NCBI GenBank assembly: GCA_038380435.1
Contig: JAWZYU010000019.1
Location: 30,715,801 to 30,779,800 of the forward strand
Source of the DNA: Ryuthela nishihirai
Taxonomy: Eukaryota; Arthropoda; Arachnida; Araneae; Heptathelidae
Direction: 5' to 3'
Length of the DNA: 64,000 bases
Numbering within the stretch: position 1 is the first letter of the stretch; every line of letters starts with the position of its first letter. A program made the translations under genes and the position numbers. The notes under the pieces were generated by a model that searched no databases, was not told where the DNA came from, and worked only from the letters and a program-made list of their open reading frames with translations. Shown piece by piece: positions 1-11,066 of this stretch.

Positions 1-112
1 TTCCAGTGGGTCCCCTCCCCCAACCTTCTCTGAGCCTTCGGGGTCCATGTGACCTGGCCATTTAGCCCATGGTGTGCAAAAAAGTGCCGCTCAGAGATAA
101 AACAATCCAATA
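1..112 (+). repeat. SINE-A copy, 3' part, cut by window edge
   Basis: This is the last 112 bases of a SINE-A unit, from the CCAGTGGGTCCCCTCCCC segment through the GTGCAAAAAAGTGCCGCTCAG segment to AAAACAATCCAAT. It is recognised by its near identity to the many complete copies elsewhere in the window. The head lies outside the window. Confidence 0.95.
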
Positions 113-675
113 CAATCTAGAAAAACAACTAAAGATCAAGCTTCAAATCCGCAAAAAACGAAATCAAAATGCGTCCAGCATTTCTCCTCATAGGAGGAGC
201 ACAATGTATAAGATGTCAATAGCAAGAGCTTGTTCCTTCACTAATCTCCTCAAGGAGGAAGTTCGGCGAATAACTGCGGTTTTCTTTTGCACCGTAAGGG
301 TCAACGTGGGCGGAGACACCCACGGAAGAACGGTGCAGGTCATGCCTCTCGGAAACTCTCAGGGAGAGGCGCCCTGACCCTCGAAGGCCTTTGTCAGGAA
401 GGTGAAGGGTGAGATAGACCATCGTGGCAAAGAACGTCGGAGTGAGGATAAAAATAATCATTTCCTGGTAGATGCGGGAAAGGAATATTAACAGGAAAAG
501 CTGCTGAAGATGAATTGGTAGGTAGGATCAATTTTTTTCTCCCCTACTTTACATGCAATGTAGAAAAAAAAACATTTTATAGAAGGGAAAATTTCGCTGA
601 CAATCAAATGCATGGTTATTATTCTCGACTTTTCGTTTTGTATTCAACAGACCCCAAAGTGCGAGCCATTGGTGG
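113..675. other. Unique sequence, no recognised gene
   Basis: Mostly A-rich sequence with a somewhat GC-richer block at about 280-400. Two overlapping open frames on opposite strands (102 and 81 codons) have no recognisable domain. I see no splice-flanked coding exon. Confidence 0.4.
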
Positions 676-1051
676 AGTTGGGTTGTTTTACCTTTGAGCG
701 GCACTTTTTTGCACACCATGGACTAAATGGCCAAGTCACTAGACCCCGAAGGCTCAGAGAAGGTTGGGGAGAGGACCCACTGGAATTGTTAGGAGACAGA
801 TGTTCCCGTGAAGGCCATCCAGTGTGTTCTTTAACGTGCACAGGGTATGGCTCTCCCACACACGGGGCTACGGCTTAACGCCCCATCCGACGGACGGCGG
901 CCTTTTCAAGCCAATGCTCTCCCCTATTGACCGTTGGCAGGGCGGGGAATTTTGAGGAGATAAATCTCAACGCTGACCCAGCTGGGACTCGAACCTGGGA
1001 ACTGCAGATTACGAGCCTGGTGCGCCACCGACTGAGCCACCCCCGCCCCCA
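676..1051 (-). repeat. SINE-A copy, minus strand
   Basis: Read on the minus strand this is a nearly full SINE-A: tRNA-like head at the right end (GACTCGAACCTGGGAACTGC near 986-1005 is the complement of the B box), core, and GGTTGTTTTACC at the left end as the complement of the 3' terminus. It is moderately diverged. Confidence 0.95.
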
Positions 1052-1290
1052 TTGGTGGAGTGATATTCAACTTCCTTCCATACAAAGCTAAGCATGTCTG
1101 GTTAACACTTGCCACAGCTGCAGTGATTCTTTAAATGCTGTAAATTGCGATAAGAGATGTTTTGAATGTATTCTCCTCAAAAAATATGTCCAATGAAGTG
1201 TGAAATCGAGACTTCTAATGGGACACAAGATCGGTCCACCTCTACCAATACACTGATTTGGAAATTTGGTATTTAAAACATTATAATTAT

Positions 1291-1480
1291 AAAAATAAAT
1301 ACCCCCTCAAGCAGCTGCTTGACACAGAGGTCTGACAGGAACTTGTCAGTTTATATGCGATAGTAGAATGTTTGAGAGGATGGTAGTACCTCAGCAGAAA
1401 AACAACACAAACATCCATACCTTATCCGGGGCTCGAACCCAGGTCTTTTAGATCAGTAGTCAAGCATGCTGACCACGGGA
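1291..1480 (-). repeat. SINE-B copy, minus strand
   Basis: Full-length SINE-B in reverse: the AAATACCCCCTCAAGCAGC tail at the left, then the hairpin body, then the tRNA-like head complement (GGGGCTCGAACCCAGG near 1430). It matches copies at 24643, 26810, 35105 and 43710. Confidence 0.93.
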
Positions 1481-1489
1481 CGGGCGAGG

Positions 1490-2217
1490 AATATTAATTC
1501 CACGAACTCATAACAAGGAAACTTTGAGAGTTTCTTGATATTTTGTACACACAGTTACTTTTGTTACTTAATTATTTTAAAAAATTACCACGCTAAAATA
1601 TAAGTAATCTTTTGTAATAACCTTGTATTTTAAGGACGCACTTTTGCATCGAAATATAACAATATAGAACCATACGAACAATATTTTTCATTATTATTTC
1701 ACAAAAACAATACTTAAATTTGTATGGTAGTATTATTCATTTTTAGTCATTAGAATATTCTTGTTTGTACTTCGTAATAACTGATGGCTGTCTAAAATTA
1801 GATTTTATTTTGCTTTTAGAAATATTTAACGTATCCAAACATAATCATTTATGTTAAAAGAAAACATAGATGATTATTGGTGTAAAAAATCGCATTTTCA
1901 CAACTTGTTGTACTGTTAAACTTCACAATGTCAAACCATGTAATATAACAATAACGTAATTTTTTCGAATAATTTCGAAAAAATATAGAATTGAAATTCG
2001 TGAAAAAATGCAAAGCATATTTTATGTACAATTCTTAACATTTTTTCAGACATATAATATTTCTGCGGGCATTTACGGACAAATTAAATTTCCTAATAAC
2101 TTTTACGAATGGTTGCTAGCCCTGCTTACATGATTATTTCGGTGGTTAGAGTATATGACTACTTATCAAATGGACCTGGAAAAATGCCTTTCTTTCTTGT
2201 GTAGCCGATGATCTTGG
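1490..2217. other. AT-rich intergenic or intronic sequence
   Basis: Strongly AT-rich, with long A and T runs and stops in all frames. No repeat family or exon is recognised. Confidence 0.5.
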
Positions 2218-2650
2218 AAGGTTTTAACGTCCCAATCCGACGGACAACGTTCGGAGAAGTCCGTCGGATGGGACGTTAAGCTGTGATCCCACGTTCAGAC
2301 AGCCATACTCGTGCACGCTGAAGAACACTCTTGAATGGCTTCGAGGAAGGCTTCTTCCATCTGTCTCTTAACACCACTCCAGTGGGTCTCTTTTCCACCA
2401 ACATTCTGAGCCCTTGGGGTCCTTGTGATCTGGCTAATTAGCCTACTGTGTACGGAAAAGTGCCACTCAGAGGAAAAAAACCACCCAACTGGGTAGCTGC
2501 GAGGAGGTATATGCATCCTCCCGTCAAGGCTATCCAGCATGTTTTTAGCGTAAGCAGGGTATGCTTCTCCTTCATGCGGAGTCACGGCTTAACATCCCAT
2601 CCGACGGACTTTTCCGAACGTTGTCCCGTTTCCTACCGAGGGCAGAATTC
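2218..2650. repeat. Rearranged SINE-A with orientation switches
   Basis: A plus-strand SINE-A 3' half runs from about 2259 to 2490 and is followed by a minus-strand fragment to about 2645. At its left edge the arms 2224-2245 and 2259-2279 are inverted repeats of the core motif TTAACGTCCCATCCGACGGAC (one base insertion in the left arm), so the SINE core is folded back on itself across a 13-base spacer. Confidence 0.85.
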
Positions 2651-4035
2651 ATAAAGCGAATGTGAAACAAGCACAATGTGGGAGTGCCTGAAACATAAAC
2701 GCATCTTCAAATGGAATGCAAAACAAACAAATGTGGGCCGCACAAACATATTTGCAAAGAGTTGGAAAAGCGGAGCAAACACGAAAGTGTAAAATAAACA
2801 AGCAAGTTCACAAATTATCCGAACCCCTCAAAAAAAAGAGAGAAGAAATATTGACTTGGAATATTGTTGTAGAGGAATTTCATTGTCTAATTCGTGGGCA
2901 TCTGAACAGCAAAATAGTGCTGTTTACGGGTAAACGCCATTTTTATCGATTAAAAGCACTTTTTTTTTCTTTAGTGTTTCAAGTTATTTGTTAAATGTGA
3001 TGCAATAAGAAACAAAAAATATTTAAAATAGAGGAGAAAAGAACAAAACGTGAATTGGCATTAACGGCAAAAACACATTTTGGAAGAAAATCCTGTTTGG
3101 GTATTTTCAATGAACTTCAGATAGTCAGTACTAAGAGCGGCAACAACAATGGCTAGAAAGAAAATAAATATTTACTTTCACTTAAGATTTGTTGCACAGA
3201 AAAGGGCGTAAACATTATTTTCGAGTAGTACATTGAGTATTGTGTTAACTTTATTGCCGAGCATTTTTGTAAGCCTTCAGAGAGCAAAAAGGAAGTCATT
3301 TCAAAGATGTTGTTCAGAGCGGTTAGCGGGAAAAAGAGCATTTTTCTAGAGGCGATATTCTATTGCAAGCGGAAATTGTTTCTCTTTATAGAAAGAGTAA
3401 GAAGACTAGAAACAAGATTCATTAAAGGCAGTTTGTTGCACGGAAATGGACATCGGTTGTCGGCGAAATATTTTCCCGAAACAGCAAGAAATTTTTCCCC
3501 ATTGAATTTTTTATGACAGGAATATGCTTGTAAAGATTAAAGGCATGTCGTTTCACAATATAAGCGAAGGTTTCTAACTGAAGAGAACCTTAATACGAAC
3601 CGAAGCACCAAGAAATAATAACAGCATTTTCATTTCAATTTTTCTGTATCGAAAGTCGGCAAATACGACGCTCGTAAGGGAGACAAAAACAGTGAATTTC
3701 GAGTTCCGAGAATTGTTTACATGCTGTTAAATTCTTTAGAAAGTTCAATTGTTTGAAAACGTAAATTATGTAAAGAAGGAATAAAAGCAAAAAGCTCTTT
3801 AAAGAGAGATTTCTATTTTGAGGGCTAAACAAGTTTCTGAAGAACTCTAACTTTTTTAACTTTTAACTTTTTTATTATCTCTTTCAATTTTGTGTTTACG
3901 TTTGCGCATTTTGTCCAACTAATTACAACAGAACGATCATATTATTCGACTTTTTTATACATCAGCAGAGAAAACATTCATAAAATAAATGCATTGATTT
4001 CAGTAGTATCAGATCTAGGAAAATGTAAATCAGAA
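2651..4035. other. AT-rich sequence without recognised genes
   Basis: Short open frames (up to 92 codons) occur on both strands but have no domain, no codon pattern I recognise and no splice-like borders. No SINE, LINE or DNA transposon end is seen. Confidence 0.45.
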
Positions 4036-4612
4036 GAGGGCAAGTGGTCTTAGTGAAAGGGGAGGGCAAGTGATCCGAGTGAAAAGAGAGGGGAAAGTGA
4101 TACGAATGAAAGGTGAGGGCAAGTGAAAAAGGAAGTTCAAGCAGTCCGAAGGGAAAGAGATTCCAGTGAAAGAGGAGGAGAAAGTGATCCGAGTGAAAAG
4201 GGAGGAGAAATGGATACGAGTGAAAAGGGAGGGGCAAGCGGTCCTACTGGAAAGGGAGGGCAAATGATACGAGTTAAAAGAGAGGGGTAAGCGATCCTAC
4301 TGGAAAGCGAGGCAAATGATACGAGTGAAAAGGGAGGGGCAAGCGGTCCTACTGGAAAGGGAGGGCAAATGAGACGAGTTAAAAGAGAGGGGCAAGCGAT
4401 CCTACTAGAAAGGGAGGGCAAATGATACGAGTGAAAAGGGAGGGGCAAGCGGTCCTACTGGAAAGGGAGGGCAAATGATACGAGTGAAAAGGAAGAGGCA
4501 AGTGGTCCTACTGGAAAGGGAGGGCAAATGATACGAGTGAAAAGGGAGGGGCAAGCGGTCTTACTGGAAAGGGAGGACAAATGATACGAGTTAAAAGAGA
4601 GGGCAAGCTTTA
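4036..4612. repeat. Minisatellite of about 52-bp dimeric units
   Basis: Purine-rich tandem array. The higher-order unit is about 52-53 bp and consists of two related halves of about 26 bp, one containing GGCAAATGATACGAGTGAAAA and the other GGGGCAAGCGGTCCTACTGG. The left part (4036-4250) is more degenerate and keeps only the 26-bp periodicity; the right part is homogeneous. The minus-strand open frames here are translations of the repeat. Confidence 0.92.
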
Positions 4613-4620
4613 ACGAGTGT

Positions 4621-4650
4621 GTACTCTCTGGCTACTAAGCCAGAGAGTAC
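4621..4650. repeat. Perfect hairpin, 13-bp arms
   Basis: GTACTCTCTGGCT and its reverse complement are separated by 4 bases, directly next to the end of the minisatellite. Confidence 0.9.
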
Positions 4651-4819
4651 TTACTAAGCCTCTTTTTTCACTCGGGCCGTTTTTTTTTATGTATACTGGT
4701 ATAATTTACTCCTGATAATATTGAAAAAAAAAAAAAAATAAATCGGAACAGATTTATTTGCATTGAAAGATGGTTTAATAATAATAGAAGTAAACTGAAT
4801 ATTAAAAAAATATATTTGA
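4651..4819. other. AT-rich spacer
   Basis: T and A runs between the minisatellite hairpin and the LINE remnant. Nothing is recognised. Confidence 0.4.
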
Positions 4820-5768
4820 TTTGATTTGAAAGCTAAATCTTTGAATTTAATGCTGAAACTCCACAATACATTATGCACACCAAGTAGTGATGAATTATCT
4901 TATGAATTAATTGAACAGGTACAAGAATACAAATATTTGGGTGTTTTTATAGATTCTAAATTGAACTGGACAACTCATGTTAACTATCTATTGAACAAAT
5001 TAAATATATTTTATACAAGTTATATACACTGAAAAAAAATAATGGTATCTGTAAAATTTTTACAAGCCTTATATTTTTCTTGGGTCTATGCTAAACTTCA
5101 ATATGGTATACGTAGTTGGGGTGGAATCGATAAAACTAATTTAAAAAAATTAAATAGTCTCCATAAGAGAATAGTAAAATTTGTGTTCCCTCTTGGAGTT
5201 TTCCAATGTCAAAATCAACATTGGATTCAAAAAGATAAGAGCGAAGAAATTTAAGATGTGGTGGTTCCTTATTTAAGGTGCCAATGGCACATAAAAATCT
5301 AATGTAGAGACATTTTATTATGTGGCACCTAGATTATTTAATTCTTTAGATATAAATCTGAGGAACCAAAACTCTGAGACAAAAATTATACTTGTTGAGT
5401 ATTTTTGATATTGAGTCCTTAGTTACATTCAGGACGTCGGATTAGTCTCATTCTCTTTGGTTGCATTTTAATATTGTTAATTTTTTAATTCAGTTTCTTA
5501 ATTCAGTTTATTTAAAGTAATATATTATTTAGTAATAGAGGAAGATGTAAATATTAATTTCCGTATCATATGTTAATGGCACGCAAACGTCTGTTATTGA
5601 AGCTATGAGGATGCCAAGTTTTAACTTATACTAAGTATATGAAACCTGGATGAGTCTGGGGACCCCTTGGTATAACATTTGCATTTTATGTTCTGGTATT
5701 TGATTTTCTGTATTTTTTTGTTACTTTAATCTAGTTGAATAAAGGTGGTATTAAATATATTAATATAT
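4820..5768 (+). mobile_element. LINE 3' remnant with RT thumb region and 3' UTR
   Basis: Two adjoining frames (4826-5032 and 5042-5254) read as the C-terminal, thumb-like part of a non-LTR retrotransposon reverse transcriptase. Visible motifs are YKYLGVFIDSKLNW, followed after a short break by AKLQYGIRSWGG and LNSLHKRIVKF, which are typical of the region after the catalytic YADD box. A stop and frame change at about 5033-5041 separate them. The rest to about 5768 looks like a 3' UTR ending near an AATAAA at about 5737 and a TA-rich tail. The catalytic part is missing, so the copy is 5'-truncated and dead. The clade (Jockey/CR1-like) is uncertain. Confidence 0.82.
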
Positions 5769-6515
5769 ATTATGTTATACGAGAAACCAATACAAGTCAA
5801 AAACTTACAAGTTATCTCCGTTCTTCGCGTATTCTTTTTTTAAATTAAAAATTTAAAAATGATGTGTAAAAAAGGGCTGAAGGCAAAATCTAGTCTCAAT
5901 GAACCTGAACGCCATTCAGCTATAAACTTTTTCCCTTTGTTTTAATGGTCTTTAACAAATTTTTTGAAATATACACTGCCGGAAACTGAAAAAAACTTTA
6001 GTGGAAACAACTTGCTGGGAAAGACAGTGATTACACTTGTGAAGTGATTTAATGTTTATTTTACCTTTCAATGAGTATTACATTTTTACAGAAGGCACAT
6101 TTTAATAAGGGTTGAACCTCCTCGAGCAGCAATACAAGCTTCCAATTTGGCATGCAATCGGTCGTACAAATGCTGGATATCACGCAAGAGGATACTATTA
6201 CATGCGCTTTCAACTGGACGCGTAATTCAGCAATGGTCGTTACCTGCAGCGATCCGCGTAAAAGTCTTTGTCCGATCCACTACCAGACATGCTCGATTGG
6301 AGACAAGTCCGGAGAGCGTGCTGGCCAAGGGATTGGTGCACTGCCTGAAGAGCATGTTGAGTTGCCTGGACAGAGTGTGGGCGGGCATTATCTTATTGGA
6401 ATATCGCAATTGGGACTACACTCAAGTATGGCAGGACGACCGGCTGTACGCTGTCACTGACATACGTATTGCTATTCAGCGTACCCTGTACAAACACCAG
6501 ACACGTACGAGAGTG

Positions 6516-6890
6516 GGGCGGGGGTGGCTCAGTCGGTAGCGCGCCAGGCTCGTAATCTGTAGTTCCCAGGTTCGAGTCCCAGCTGGGTCAGCGTTGAGAT
6601 TTATCTCCGCAAAATTCCCTGCCCATGGTCACTAGGGACACCGATGGGCTTGGAAAGGCCGCCGTCCATCGGATGGGACGTTAAGCCGTGGCCCCGTGTG
6701 CTGGAGAGCCATACCCTGTGCACGTTAAAGAACACGCTGGATGGCCTTGACGGGAGACTGCCATCTGTCTCCCAACAGTTGTTCCAGTGGATCCCCTCCC
6801 CCAACCTTCTCTGAGCCTTCGGGGTCCATGTGACCTGGCCATTTAGCCCATGGTGTGCAAAAAAGTGCCGCTCAGAGGTAAAACAACCCA
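6516..6890 (+). repeat. Full-length SINE-A inside the Tc1 element
   Basis: Complete unit from GGGCGGGGGTGGCTCAGTCGG to AAAACAACCCA. The flanking 13-base ACGTACGAGAGTG at 6503-6515 and 6891-6903 is a perfect target-site duplication, so retroposition was recent relative to decay of the Tc1 host element. Confidence 0.97.
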
Positions 6891-7115
6891 ACGTACGAGA
6901 GTGATAGCTAATCGCTCCCCCACAGCATGATGCCCGGTGTGGGACCTGTGTGACGCTGGCGGATGCGCGATGGAAGAAGCTGCTCACCTGGTCGCCTTCG
7001 GATCCGTAAAAGTTCATCAGAAGCTCCTAAGCAGAAACGGCTTTCATCACTGAAGATCATAGACTGCCATTCTTCCCTTCAATGAACTTGTTCTTGACAC
7101 GACTGCAAACGTGCT

Positions 7116-7184
7116 CGAGAGTGACGAGGTGACAGTGGTAACCGTGCCAGCGTCATATGTGCCACTGTCACCTCGTCACTCTCG
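7116..7184. repeat. Fold-back, 23-bp perfect arms
   Basis: CGAGAGTGACGAGGTGACAG plus TGG at 7116-7138 is exactly reverse-complemented at 7162-7184 with a 23-base loop. It lies in the transposase region and inverts a piece of coding sequence, as expected for a template-switch event. Confidence 0.9.
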
Positions 7185-7756
7185 AAAAGACGATTGCATA
7201 CTGTTCTTGTAGACACCCGGTATAACAGAGTATCGAATTTGTGATGCTGTAGCTATCCGCTCTGCCACTGCTGCCCTCCTGATACACCGTTCCTCTTCTA
7301 TGTCCGTAACTCTGTGTTGCCCAGAACCACGTCTGTGAGTGTGCGAATGCTCTTCTGACCATCGACGCCACCATCGTACCACTGCCGATACCTCTCGTCC
7401 AACGCAGTGTGCAATTTGATGAAAAGACCAACCTGCTTCCCGAAGACCCACTATACGACCTCCCTCAAACTCCGCTAATTGAACAAATGTTGCACGCCTG
7501 TGTCGTCCAGGCGTGGTAGCTCCTTCAAAGTGCACTGAACATCACGACACAAGACGAATAACTTCTTTCTTCACGCCCTAGTCCTAAATACGCGCTGCGT
7601 ACATTTACATGTTGTCGTCCTCAGTGACGTCATTATTTCGTCCAATGACTTTCAATCTTGGATCACGATTTCTGCTGCCCTTAACTATTAACGTATTATA
7701 ATATGACGTTTCTAAAGTAATTCCTTCTGGGTGTTCTTTTTCAATTTCTGCCAGTG

Positions 7757-8071
7757 AATGAAGAATATGTATAATAGTTATATACTCCCTCTACCCTCCC
7801 CCCCCCCCCCAACACACACAACTCCCGGATCTGGCCCTTGACGATTTGAGTATCACTATAACTATGTAACTTGTATCGTAATAAGTAATCCAAACTGGAG
7901 TGTGAACATAGAGAATATAAATGTTTCTTCTACAGCGTGCTGACGTCAGCGCATGCAATGTAGCTTATGTAGAACGCAAAATTTTTAGAAAGTTCATCTA
8001 AATTTCGACAGGTTTTGCCACCCCTTCCTGTAATTCCCCAGATACTTAATAGAATGGCCGTAAATTACGTG
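7757..8071. other. Spacer with poly-C tract and possible hAT-like MITE end
   Basis: A C run followed by ACACACAC at about 7797-7822, then CCGGATCTGGCCCTTG, which resembles the right end of the hAT-like MITEs at 23952, 30655 and 35354. No gene is seen. Confidence 0.35.
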
Positions 8072-8492
8072 GAGCGAGGTTAGCTCACTGGTTAGCATAC
8101 TAGGCTCGTAATCTTCGGTTTCCAGTTTCGATCCTACCTGGACCAGCATTGAGATTTACCTCTGCAAAATCCCCACCCTGCTTTCGGTCAGTAGGCGACA
8201 CAGATGGTCTTCAAAAAGCTGTCGTCCATCGAATGGGATGTAAAGCCGTGGCCACATGTGTAGGAGAGCCACACCTAGTGCACGTTAAAGAACACGCTGG
8301 AAGGCACGTTTGGAAGGCATGATGAATCTCCTATTACTTCGCACCCCAGCGAAAATTGAGGGAGATTGTCTCCTAACAGCTGTTCAGTGAGTCCCCTTTC
8401 CCCAACCTCCGCTGAGCTCTAGGGGTCCTTGGGACCTTGTTATTTAGCCCATTGTGTGAAAAAAAGTGCCGTTCATAGATGAAACAACCGAA
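8072..8492 (+). repeat. Old, diverged SINE-A
   Basis: The head reads GGTTAGCTCACTGGTTAGCA with AGGCTCGTAATC, then the diverged core and 3' end to GAAACAACCGAAC. An inserted stretch around 8310-8360 carries CTATTACTTCGCACCCCAGC, which is repeated with one change near 8868-8887. Confidence 0.88.
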
Positions 8493-9089
8493 CTCAGAAG
8501 AAATCATTTTCCTTCTTTCTTATCGCAGTGAATGATGACCGAAATAGAAAAAAGACCGATGAGAACTCGACACCAACAATGTGTGTCAGAAAACGCCGAA
8601 GAAAACACTCCAGTTGGAAACAAAATGAGAAATTGAACGGGAAACCTGCAATCACAGGAAGCCGAACTCTTCTCTCGAGAAAAAAAAACACGCTCTCAAA
8701 GAGAAGAGGAAGGGGGAGGAGAGAGGGGAAACGAAATCAACTGCTTGTGTACCAAAAACAACTGTCGGTGATGAAATTTTTCAGACTGAATCAACGCAGC
8801 ATCAAGCTTGTGTTTGCCGATAATAGAACGGAAAGAAAAATCGATAGGAATATTTGGGAAAATTCTCCTATTACTTCGCATCCCAGCCAGACTAAATCAT
8901 TGTCGCAGGGGATCAAAATAGAGATGAAAATAATGATGACGTCACTAATGCTTACCAAGGATGATTTTCATCAGGATCTTAGACTGCACCCTTTAATCAG
9001 AAGCTTTAGATGGTGTGTGTGTGGGGGGGGGGATAAAGGTTTTTTTTTTTGGTGCATAATTTATTTCTTGATGTTGTCGGATGAGAAGT

Positions 9090-9324
9090 TGGGTTGGGTT
9101 GTTTTACCTCTGAGCGGCACTTTTTTGCACACCATGGGCTAAATGGCCAGGTCACATGGACCCCGAAGGCTCAGAGAAGGTTGAGGGAGGGGACCCACTG
9201 GAACAGCTGTTGGGAAACAGATGGTAGCCTCCCGTCAAGGCCATCCAGCGTGTTCTTTAACGTGCATAGGGTATGGCTCTCCCGCACACGGGGCCACGGC
9301 TTAACGTCCCATCCGACGGACTGG
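9090..9324 (-). repeat. SINE-A 3' half, minus strand
   Basis: Runs from GGGTTGGGTTGTTTTACCTC to CATCCGACGGAC, so only the core and 3' half are present. It is high-identity to the intact copies. Confidence 0.95.
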
Positions 9325-9817
9325 ATGAGAAGACTTGATGTTCTGTTTACAATAGTTTTGAGACAGCACGATGAGGTCGCCGATGGTACCTGTCAATGCT
9401 TTTGCATCAAGGCTTCGGCGTGGGACTTTTTCTGTACGCTGCAGATGTCAGTATTTCTCTGTGATCTAATTGTAATACCTGAAAGCTTTTTCTATTCCGT
9501 GAATGGAGAGGATGCTTTAGTGCTCTTTCTATAGTAATTATTTTAACAATGTTTTGGGTGGGTTTCGTTGAAATATGAATTTTGGTACTAATATCCTCAA
9601 GGATATTGCTTGCATAATAATACTTGTTTTAAGTTTACAAAACGTTAACAAGAACATATGTAGGTTATCTAAGAGCTATAAATATTTCTTACGGATTACA
9701 AAACTTTGATAGTAGCGTGAGCACAACGTTTAATATAACATACAAAGAGAATAATTCAAAATTAGTACAAATAGAGGTGTATATATACAAATCAGTAAAT
9801 AAAAAAGTCAAAAGACA
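9325..9817. other. Unassigned sequence
   Basis: A 146-codon frame covering 9094-9534 is mostly antisense SINE-A with an unrelated tail. The remainder is AT-rich. Nothing is supported as a gene. Confidence 0.4.
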
Positions 9818-9900
9818 TACACAGTCTTATCAGAATAATATGACCACCTACCATAGTATTTGTATGGCAGGTGGTCATATTATTCTGATACGACTGTGTA
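9818..9900. mobile_element. 83-bp palindromic MITE, copy 1
   Basis: TACACAGTCTTATCAGAATA at the left is mirrored by the complement at the right (CTGATACGACTGTGTA), with nearly the whole element forming one hairpin and a central CCATAGTATTTGTATGG. The ends fall at TA, as expected for a Tc1/mariner-type MITE. A close copy is at 41192-41278. Confidence 0.85.
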
Positions 9901-10091
9901 TATAATATACATAAACATATAGAATTAGAAATAAAATTTTACAACAAAGTAACATCATATAAAGTGATTAGAAAAATTTTTAAAGACATTTGTAAACAAA
10001 TCCAGGTACACGACAGCCGCTGTCCGTACAATTTAAAAAATCTTTTAGATTGAAGAGATTTTTTTCAAAGTGTTTATTCATATATTAAGGT

Positions 10092-10420
10092 AGATATCGC
10101 TCTGAAGTTAACGTCGATCAGTTTATGAGGAAGAATTTTCTTAAGCCGGGTGGCGATACGAACCCACGACTCCTGATAACATGTCAGGTGCTCTGGACCA
10201 TTGAGTTACAGGCCGCCGATCAAGATCTCCTCTGATGCTACGAACTTAATGTTGGTAGAAAGTTCATATCATCAATTAGAGGAGATCTTGATCGGCGGCC
10301 GGTAACTCAATGGCCCAGAGCATCTGACATATTATCAGGAGTCGTGGGTTCGTATCCCCACCCGGTTCAAGAAAATTCTTCCTCTAAAATTGATCGACGT
10401 TAAATTCAGAGTGATATCTT
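10092..10420. repeat. Large inverted repeat with a tRNA-like sequence in each arm
   Basis: Arms 10092-10233 and 10278-10420 are reverse complements at roughly 85-90 percent with a 44-base loop. The right arm reads, on the plus strand, a tRNA-like unit: GGTAACTCAATGG (A-box-like), a CTGA/TCAG anticodon stem around a CATATTA loop, and GGGTTCGTATCCCCACC (B box and T arm). The left arm carries the complementary copy with loop CATGTTA. It may be two tRNA-derived SINE heads in head-to-head orientation or a fold-back transposon. It is not a functional tRNA gene as far as I can see. Confidence 0.82.
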
Positions 10421-10439
10421 TATTAATAGTTGAAAAATC

Positions 10440-10890
10440 TAACCGAAGAAAAATTTATCAATGATTTGATTTATGAAATGGAAGTCTTAAAAATGGAGTG
10501 TTTCTCTTGGGATGCTTTATGAACGCGAAACTCGTTGAAAACACTAGATCGGTGCAATCCATCGTGTTATTTAATAATTTATGAGAAAGATGCAAAGTTT
10601 TTCTACTCTTACTTAATAAGCACACATTATTCATATTTCTAAGTCGTTCAGTAGGAAAATCTCAAAGATAAATCCGGTGTCCCTGTAGTAAAGAACTGTT
10701 TTTGAGCCTTTTCAATATTATGAATATTATATTGATAGTAGAGATCCCATATTAAACTTTCATATTCTAGGTTTGAACGAACTAATGAATTAAATTGATT
10801 ATAGCCCTTATATTAGTAAAGTATTTGGTTTTTCTAACAGTAAAACCGAAATTTCTATTAGCTTTCTTTACAGTTACTTGAATATGTTAC
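10440..10890 (-). mobile_element. LINE remnant, RT C-terminal region
   Basis: The minus strand around 10790-10650 reads, across frame breaks, SLVRSNLEYES and IEKAQKQFF, a pattern of the post-catalytic region of non-LTR reverse transcriptases (L-V-R-S-x-L-E-Y with later I-E-x-x-Q-x-x-F). The rest is degraded. Family not determined. Confidence 0.6.
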
Positions 10891-10902
10891 GTTAAATATG
10901 TG

Positions 10903-11066
10903 TCGTGGCCCCGTTGCGGGAGAGCCATACACTGTGCTTGTTAAAGAACACACTCGATGGTCTTGACGTAGGCTACCATCTGTCTCCCAATAGCTGTTCA
11001 GTGGGTTCCCTTCCTCCAACCTTCTCTAAGCCCTCGGGGTCCTTGTGACCTGGCCATTTAACTCAA
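10903..11066 (+). repeat. SINE-A fragment (core to 3' part)
   Basis: Starts at CGTGGCCCCGTTGCGGGAGAG and ends at TGGCCATTTAACTCA. Both ends are truncated. Confidence 0.92.

Larger units (their letters stand above)
6147..7535 (-). pseudogene. Tc1-like transposase, broken
   Basis: The N-terminal frame (7535 down to 7176, 119 codons) contains the paired-like helix-turn-helix region with the motif RIVGLREAGWSFHQIAHCVG, followed by WWRRWSEEHS and the GSGQHR linker typical of Tc1 transposases. Towards the C terminus the minus strand at 6330-6283 reads PWPARSPDLSPIEHVW, the block that carries the third catalytic region of this superfamily, followed immediately by a stop. The middle part, with the first catalytic aspartate, is disrupted by frameshifts, the SINE-A insertion and an inverted duplication at 7116-7184. 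In an intact element the enzyme would cut and paste into TA sites. This copy cannot be active. Confidence 0.87.
5974..7756 (-). mobile_element. Tc1/mariner-type transposon, degraded
   Basis: The ends CACTGCCGGAAACTGAAAAA (left) and the complement of CACTGGCAGAAATTGAAAAA (right) form terminal inverted repeats. A TA lies before the left end; the right TA has mutated. The body codes on the minus strand for a Tc1-like transposase. A SINE-A (6516-6890) is inserted in it and a 23-bp fold-back lies at 7116-7184. Confidence 0.88.

Noticed and set aside
4030..4448. Three overlapping minus-strand Ser/Pro/Phe-rich frames
   Set aside because: They are translations of the minisatellite.
8528..9142. 204-codon open frame on the plus strand
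   Set aside because: Lys/Arg-rich low-complexity start, no domain, and its end runs into antisense SINE-A sequence.
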